DNA from: Chrysochromulina tobinii
Lineage: Eukaryota; Haptophyta; Prymnesiales; Chrysochromulinaceae
Length of the DNA: 11,386 bases
NCBI GenBank assembly: GCA_001275005.1
Contig: JWZX01000207.1
Location: 1-11,386, forward strand
Direction of reading: 5' to 3'
Part shown: positions 1 to 4,673 of the stretch, piece by piece
Position numbering within the stretch: the first letter of the stretch is position 1
Layout: the number at the start of each line of letters is the position of its first letter
The notes under the pieces: generated by a model
Told to the model about the DNA's origin: nothing
Databases searched by the model: none
The model's input: the letters and a program-made list of their open reading frames with translations, nothing else
Made by a program: the position numbers and the translations under genes

Positions 1-89
1 ATGACCTTGGAGACAAAGGGCGCCTTGTTCTTGTACGTGTTGAGGGGGATGTTCGTCTGGTCCCAGTACGGGTCCGCCTCGAGGAAGTC
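1..89 (-). CDS. FNR: Ferredoxin-NADP+ reductase, second copy, partial (exon cut by window edge)
   Basis: On the minus strand this stretch encodes [15 protein letters not shown] and the following residues up to FVSKV, the segment just before the FAD-binding barrel of FNR. It matches bases 2959-3046 of the complete FNR gene at all 88 bases, silent sites included; base 89 differs and changes Asn to Asp. Upstream on the minus strand similarity falls away at once, and the sequence there is CTCTCCTGCCAG, a pyrimidine-rich AG that would serve as a splice acceptor immediately before the GAC codon. The frame meets a TAG stop at 156-158, so a continuous exon is limited. I read this as the start of an internal exon of a second FNR gene running out of the window to the left. 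A truncated duplicate or an assembly artefact is also possible. The rest of the enzyme cannot be seen. Confidence 0.6.
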
Positions 90-93
90 CTGG
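1..93. repeat. Direct repeat of FNR exon segment (second copy at 2959-3051)
   Basis: Bases 1-93 and 2959-3051 align without gaps with a single difference (C at 89, T at 3047). Beyond base 93 the two flanks are unrelated. Both copies lie in the same orientation, about 3 kb apart, with PTOX between them. The left limit of the repeat is outside the window. Confidence 0.95.
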
Positions 94-807
94 CAGGAGA
101 GCACGCGGCGCGTTCGCTTGTCAGGCAGACGAACATGCAATTGATTGCGTGCTTGCTACTGCTGCTGTTGCTGCTGCTGCTCTTCTCTGCAGCACCAGCA
201 GCTGCTATCGTACCTGCTTCTTGCCACCGAAGACGTTCTTAACAGCGTCGACGAGGCCCATCTGGACATTGGCAGTGCTGCGTGCACCAACGGCAGCAGG
301 CACCACATGTGAATTTTGGGAGCCGAGGCGGCTTTGTGGGGATACACAGTCCGTTGGCAATTGTGAGCAGCGCCTGGACTTGAAGGCGGCGTGCTGTATC
401 GCTGCGCCATGCCATCACCTCTGACGGTTCCATACGCGCATTTGGTGGCGCGCCAGCCAGCCGCAGCCACTGCTAGTGCACTGGCAGGCATCACACGCAC
501 CTGGACTGAACGTTGGTGATGCGCAACGCTGGGCGGACAACGTAAGCACCGCTGCGAGAACGGCACGCACAGCGCTTGAATCAGCAATTCAGAAGCTTTG
601 CAGTTGACCATGGTTCCTGCTAGCTTTGTGTGGGCTCGGCGAAGGCAGGCGGGACGTGCCTGACAGCAAGGCCGATCACGGCGAGCATTTTCTGGGAGAT
701 TCTGCGGATTCGTCACGTGAAGTGGAAGTCAAGTTTTCCAAGGGGCCGGGAGTTTACGTTTCTAATTTAGCGATGTGGGGAAAAGTAAATCAACCCAGGT
801 GCAAAGG
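90..807. other. Gene-free stretch; possible intron/5' part of the second FNR copy and PTOX 3' flank
   Basis: No open frame here resembles a known protein. On the minus strand a 186-codon frame (716-156) ends in a Gln run and TAG; it lies in the same frame as the FNR fragment at 1-89, and contains an Ala-rich MPASALAVAAAGW segment at about 491 that could be the core of a targeting peptide, but nothing links it to FNR except position and frame. A CTG-rich run lies at 159-181. The right part must contain the 3' UTR and polyadenylation site of PTOX, which I cannot locate. Confidence 0.4.
159..181. repeat. Short interrupted CTG/CAG triplet run
   Basis: Seven CTG-type triplets with one TTG interruption. 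It is one of several CTG-on-plus triplet runs in this window (compare 826-847 and 8983-9063). Confidence 0.8.
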
Positions 808-1758
808 TTACTGTTCGCGTTCGCGCTGCTGCTGCCGCTGCTGCTGCCTCTCAACGGTGCCCACGACGGAGCACCCCTCGGGCGGCCCGTCGAGCTCGTC
901 GCGCTGCACGAGGTTGATGAGCGTGCGCCAGTGCTCACCTTCGTCGTCGCGTACCTCGCAGAAGACGTCGTAGAGCGACTCAAGCGAGCGGCGGCCGCGG
1001 CCCGTGCGCATGAACGTTTCGAGCACATCGTCACCCGAGTAGTACTCGCGCGCGATGGAGGGCACAGGCGCCGCTTTGAGCATCGCCTCGCGCTCAGTCA
1101 CGAAGGCGTCGTAAGTGTGGTACGCGTGCTCTTCGACGAGCTCGGAGAGATGGTAGGCGGCACGCGGGTGCAAGAGGTAGAGCAGCACGCAGTACCAGAA
1201 GTAGCCGAAGGCGAGGTGCTGCGCCAGGAAACGGTCGGCGAAAGCTTCGCTGCCACCGAGATGCTCCATGATGAGCAGGTGATGAAGCTCGTTGTCGGCC
1301 TCTGCATAGTGGGTGCGCATGCGCCGGACCTGATCGCGCGCGCCGAGGCTCTCATACATGTGAAGGCACGAGAGATAGGAGAAGTACGGTACGCGCGCGA
1401 TCGTCTCGAGCACATAGAAGCGTTGGAAGTCGCGGCCGGCGTAAAGTGCATCGATGGCACCCTTCATCACACCGATCAGGTGGCGATTGAAGTTGACGAC
1501 GCCGTCCTCGAGAGGAGGCACATTCGTTGTGCATGAGTCGTCGACGGGCTGCGCGATGGCCTCGCGAGCGGTCATCATGAGCTCTGCATCCAATACAACG
1601 TCAGCACTCGGTGCTGTCATCTTGAAGTCGGCTGATACCATACGGAGCCGCGAGGTGCAGCACCGCACATTCGAGCCGTGTGTCATCGTTCCTCGTACGA
1701 CGGCCATGCCTGCGACGCACACCGCGTGCGAGACCACGGCTAGGACCAGGACCTTCAT
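808..1758 (-). CDS. PTOX: Plastid terminal oxidase (alternative oxidase family)
   Basis: A 316-aa di-iron quinol oxidase that passes electrons from plastoquinol to O2 in the thylakoid membrane (chlororespiration, carotenoid synthesis, photoprotection). All six metal ligands of the PTOX/AOX family can be placed: Glu118 in VLETIARVPYF, Glu157 and His160 in NELHHLLIMEHLGG, Glu209 in SELVEEHAYHTYD, and Glu273/His276 in RDDEGEH. The motifs DRFLAQH, HPRAAYHLSE and LYDVF are PTOX-like rather than mitochondrial AOX-like. Residues 1-18 (MKVLVLAVVSHAVCVAGM) look like a signal peptide, as expected for entry into a secondary plastid. The ATG at 1758 is preferred over an in-frame ATG at 1782 because it gives the better signal peptide and a TATA-like element lies about 45 bp upstream. 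The C-terminus is an unusual Gln/Arg tail (QQQRQQQREREQ). No intron is needed. FNR lies upstream on the same strand. Confidence 0.93.
   Translation of the reverse strand: MKVLVLAVVSHAVCVAGMAVVRGTMTHGSNVRCCTSRLRMVSADFKMTAPSADVVLDAELMMTAREAIAQPVDDSCTTNVPPLEDGVVNFNRHLIGVMKGAIDALYAGRDFQRFYVLETIARVPYFSYLSCLHMYESLGARDQVRRMRTHYAEADNELHHLLIMEHLGGSEAFADRFLAQHLAFGYFWYCVLLYLLHPRAAYHLSELVEEHAYHTYDAFVTEREAMLKAAPVPSIAREYYSGDDVLETFMRTGRGRRSLESLYDVFCEVRDDEGEHWRTLINLVQRDELDGPPEGCSVVGTVERQQQRQQQREREQ
826..847. repeat. CTG/CAG triplet run encoding the PTOX Gln-Arg tail
   Basis: CTG CTG CTG CCG CTG CTG CTG on the plus strand reads QQQRQQQ on the minus strand, at the very end of PTOX after the last conserved motif. 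Confidence 0.8.
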
Positions 1759-2123
1759 CAGCGTCTGAGCGTCTGATGACATTTGTAATTCACAGCCAAT
1801 TATAAAACTCCGGTAACCCCCCCCACAAGACCCCACACCGCCCCGCCCCCGAACTTCCAGAGAATTGGTCAGAGAACCTTGACAAAGTCCGACGCACCAT
1901 ACTCAGACTGTAACGAGTCACCCATCCTGCATCGCAGACCCCGCCCATACAGTTAATTCGCGGCGCTGAGAGTCGCGCGCGCGCCAGCCGCGATGCAATG
2001 GCACAACCTACGGCGTTACAAACTGCCAACTGCGGGTACTGCGCACGCACAGGCCGTGCGCGACGAGCCTTATGCCAGGCCGCGCATTCCCTACGTTGCC
2101 TTCAGCTCGAGTGGGTTGCACGC
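1759..2123. other. Intergenic: PTOX promoter side and FNR 3' flank
   Basis: This 365-bp stretch separates the PTOX start from the FNR stop. It holds the TATA-like element at 1799-1807, an eight-C run at 1817-1824 and a C-rich tract to about 1850 (G-rich on the PTOX sense strand). The right part should hold the FNR 3' UTR. No gene is supported here. Confidence 0.6.
1799..1807 (-). promoter_or_regulatory. TATA-like element upstream of PTOX
   Basis: The minus strand reads TTTTATAAT, an isolated AT-rich element in GC-rich flanks. A TATA box here would place transcription initiation near 1775, downstream of the ATG at 1782 and upstream of the ATG at 1758, which favours the latter as the PTOX start. 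Core promoters of this lineage are poorly known, so the call is tentative. Confidence 0.3.
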
Positions 2124-3381
2124 TTAATAGACCTCGACGTGCCACTGGCCCTTCTCCTTCCACTCCTTGAGCTTGTCCTCCCAGACGAGGCCCTTCTTGG
2201 ACGAGACCTCCTCAAGCATCTCGGTGATGCCGGGCATCATGCCCTTGAGGCCGCAGAAGTACATGTGCGCGCCGTTGTCCATGCGGGTGAAGACCTCGTC
2301 GGCGTACTCCTTGACCTTGTCCTGGATGTACATCTTGCCGCCGTCGACGTTTTTCTGCTCGCGCGAGAGCGCGTAGTCGACCTTGAAGTTCTTCGGGTAC
2401 TTCTTGAGCACCTCCTGCCACTCGTCATCGTACAGGAGCGCGTCCGCGTTGGCGACGCCGAGGAAGAGCCACGCGAGGCCCTTGTACACCTCGCCGTAGG
2501 GCGTCTTCTCGACGAAGAGGCGGCGGATGAAGCTGCGGTACGGCGCAATGCCAGTGCCGGTCGCGACCATGATCAGGTCGACGTTCGGGTCCTTCTCGGG
2601 GATGAGCATCACCTTGCCCGACGGGCCGGTGAGCATGAGCTCATCGCCGGGCTTCGCGTCGCACAGGAAGTTGGAGCAGACGCCCTTCTTCGCGGGGTCG
2701 TCCGCCTTGAGCTCGGGGCACCAGTACGTGGCGCGGCGCACGCAGAGCGAGGTGGTCGTGCCGGTCATGTCATCGCCGTAGCGCGACGAGGCGATCGAGT
2801 AGAGGCGCACCGTGTTGGGCTTGCCGTTCTTCGGGTTGATGCCCGGGGGGATGACGCCGTACGACTGGCCCTCCCAGTACGGCATCTTGCCGCCATGGTT
2901 CATGATGATGTGGCACGTCTCGCCGGTCGCCTGCGGGCCAACGATGCGCTTGACCGAGATGACCTTGGAGACAAAGGGCGCCTTGTTCTTGTACGTGTTG
3001 AGGGGGATGTTCGTCTGGTCCCAGTACGGGTCCGCCTCGAGGAAGTTCTGGGTGCCCTTGCCAGTGCCCGGCACGATGGCATACTCACCCGAGGGCGCAG
3101 CGGCGGCGGCGACGCCGCCCTTGCCGTCGTACGAGCGGCGCCAGGCGTTCTCGTCCATGCTGCGCACGCGCGCGAGCAACACCCCAGATTCGTCTCAGTG
3201 TGGGTGGAACCATGGGAAAGCGGGAGGTGGCAACAGGAAAATGCATGGTAGCGTGCGCTTTTCGAGTGGGCACGCTTTCGAACCTGACGCCCTGCACGCG
3301 CGACATGCGGCCCTGCACGATCGGGGCAGCCCCCGGCTGCAGGTAGGCGGTGAACGCGGCGGCGGTCGCGAGTGCGAGCAT
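2124..3381 (-). CDS. FNR: Ferredoxin-NADP+ reductase, plastid (two exons)
   Basis: Flavoenzyme (FAD) that transfers electrons from reduced ferredoxin to NADP+ at the end of photosynthetic electron transport in the plastid stroma. As spliced here (exons 3381-3284 and 3159-2124) it has 377 aa. Exon 1 encodes an uncleaved leader: hydrophobic [10 protein letters not shown] then [18 protein letters not shown], a signal peptide plus basic transit peptide with Phe near the cleavage site, as in secondary red plastids. The mature enzyme begins near MDENAW (residue 34). Visible motifs are RLYSIASS (151-158, FAD), GVCSNFL (192-198, FAD pyrophosphate), [10 protein letters not shown] (234-243, NADP), YALSREQ (295-301), YFCGLKGM (333-340, with the catalytic Cys) and the C-terminal EVY, whose Tyr stacks on the flavin. 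In-frame ATGs at 3441 and 3507 would lengthen the leader; 3381 gives the cleanest signal peptide. It is divergently transcribed from the 175-aa gene, with PTOX downstream. Confidence 0.93.
3160..3283 (-). other. GT-AG intron in FNR
   Basis: The leader and the mature enzyme lie in different frames. The mature frame is closed by TGA about 45 bases upstream of MDENAW, so a splice is required. A donor GTCAG|GTTCGA (intron start 3283) and an acceptor GTGCGCAG|CATGG (intron end 3160) restore the frame in phase 2, creating a Ser codon and the junction VQGVSMDENAW. The intron is 124 bp. Other donors nearby cannot be excluded; cDNA would settle it. Confidence 0.65.
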
Positions 3382-3669
3382 CGTGAGGTGAAGATCGGCG
3401 TCGGGAGCTCGAGTCGAGCTCACCTCGTTGAACCAGCTCATGCGACGAGACGAAGCCAAAACAAGACTCGTCGCACGCCCAAAAGAAAAGGACGTGACTA
3501 GACACACTCATACAAGGTCCCGCATGCTCTGATTCCCGCCTCCTTTTGATCCGAGTTCCGGCGCTGTGGGGAATTGATACAGAAACGGGCGAAGTGTCGT
3601 TTTTGCGTCCAGGAAATTCGAGCACTTTTGCACCTGCTCGCTATTCCGCCCCACTCCTTCTGCTTGCAC
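3382..3669. promoter_or_regulatory. Divergent promoter region between FNR and the 175-aa gene
   Basis: This 288-bp gap separates two genes transcribed away from each other, so it must hold both promoters and 5' UTRs unless further upstream exons exist. I see no TATA box. Minus-strand frames remain open across part of it, in frame with the FNR leader. Confidence 0.5.
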
Positions 3670-4197
3670 ATGCCCGCCGCCTCGACGACCAACGTGGCGC
3701 AGTTCGACGAGCACGTCAACTGGCTGCGCACGCTGCGCTCCCAGTACGAGCAGCAGGTCGTTGACGCCGCGCGCTCGCCCAGTTCGCGGCCGGTCGGCTT
3801 CGGTGCCTCGCCATTTTCCTCGCCCTCCTCGTCGCCGCGCTCACAGGCGCACGCGAGCCCGGACGTTGCGGCGGCCGCGCTCCCCGAGGCTCCGATGGCG
3901 TGGGGCCACAACTACGAGATCAGTAACGATCCCTACAGCCACGCCGTCGACGTCGACGTTGATGGTGAGGTTCTTGCCTACCGTTCATTTGGCTTCATCC
4001 CCAGCGCCGAGTTCGTCGACGACCCGTCGTACGTGGACGACTATGACTTGCCGCCCACGCGCAGCGGCCTGGGGAGCGTCTTTGCCTCGCGGATGAGCGA
4101 CCCCATGGTCGACGCGGACTCGGAGTCCAGATGGCTCCAGACAATGCCCCCCCTCATCCGTCGACAGAACGCAATTCAGGTCGGTCCGCCCTTTTAG
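3670..4197 (+). CDS. Hypothetical protein, 175 aa, divergent from FNR
   Basis: I do not recognise this protein. From the ATG at 3670 it has a short helical start (about residues 10-34, FDEHVNWLRTLRSQYEQQV, amphipathic), a Ser/Pro/Ala-rich low-complexity linker (36-75), then an acidic half with well-formed segments: NYEISNDPYSHAVDVDVDGE, VLAYRSFGFIPSAEFVDD and a final SRWLQTMPPLIRRQNAIQ. There is no signal peptide or membrane segment. The frame is open upstream to 3574, but those residues are low in acidic content and unlike the rest, so I take them as 5' UTR. It shares a divergent promoter region with FNR, which could mean shared regulation. The acidic, Tyr-rich C-terminal half may bind a partner. 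It could be a lineage-specific gene. Confidence 0.6.
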   Translation: MPAASTTNVAQFDEHVNWLRTLRSQYEQQVVDAARSPSSRPVGFGASPFSSPSSSPRSQAHASPDVAAAALPEAPMAWGHNYEISNDPYSHAVDVDVDGEVLAYRSFGFIPSAEFVDDPSYVDDYDLPPTRSGLGSVFASRMSDPMVDADSESRWLQTMPPLIRRQNAIQVGPPF

Positions 4198-4673
4198 GCA
4201 AGGGCGCGGCACGGGAACGATAATGAGCGTCGCTAGAGCTCTGTTCGCGGGCTTGCTCCGCCCCGGCGCGCGGGGCGGCATCAACTTTGTGTTGCCGGCA
4301 CGAGAGGTTCAGTACAGGTCCTCAGGTCGGGTGGGTACCGCGTACCGACAGTATCGATGGCTGTTCTGCTGAGAACTAGGCAACTAGGGCCCTGAGATGC
4401 GAGAATACACAATCTACCTACTTAGGCAAGCAAAGTCACCCAGCCTTAAACACAACCACATGCGCGAGCGAACATATGCGCCTTTAATATATGCGCAAGA
4501 ACTACACATTTCGGTCACGGGGTTCGACGCTCAGACGCGATATCCGGTAATATGTAGTTCTCAGAACACATGAGGTTCTGCGCAAAAGCACTTGTTAGAC
4601 ACTTGTCTTGTCAAGACTCAGCGTGTCGCACAACGCACCGTTTCGTCTGCATCTTTCGCGAGTCGAGAGCCTC
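4198..4673. other. Intergenic: 3' flank of the 175-aa gene and promoter of the EF-hand gene
   Basis: No gene is seen. AT-rich relative to its surroundings in 4370-4570. Two exact copies of ATATGCGC (4474-4481 and 4489-4496) bracket TTTAATATAT, the only TATA-like stretch upstream of the EF-hand gene, about 180 bp before its ATG. The EF-hand frame is open upstream only to a TAG at 4596, and has only a TTG there. Confidence 0.5.
4474..4496 (+). promoter_or_regulatory. Paired ATATGCGC boxes around a TATA-like core
   Basis: Two identical 8-mers with a 15-bp period and an AT-rich core between them, in the upstream region of the EF-hand gene. Position and repetition suggest a promoter element, but nothing more supports it. 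Confidence 0.25.

Noticed and set aside
626-973. A 115-codon plus-strand frame, rich in Cys and Ser
   Set aside because: The Cys run comes from CTG/TGC triplets, it overlaps the PTOX end on the other strand, and it has no protein-like features.
775-1536. A 253-codon plus-strand open frame opposite PTOX with a signal-peptide-like start
   Set aside because: The apparent leader (LLFALLLPL-type) comes from the complement of the PTOX Gln-Arg tail. The remainder is the shadow of PTOX.
1998-3251. A 417-codon plus-strand open frame opposite FNR, rich in Leu, Val, Arg, Asp and His
   Set aside because: It lies opposite the well-supported FNR coding sequence. Its composition is what the complement of GC-ending codons gives, and it shows no recognisable motifs.
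4518-4545. GGTTCGA resembling a tRNA T-loop
   Set aside because: The flanking bases do not form the T-stem, and no cloverleaf fits on either strand.
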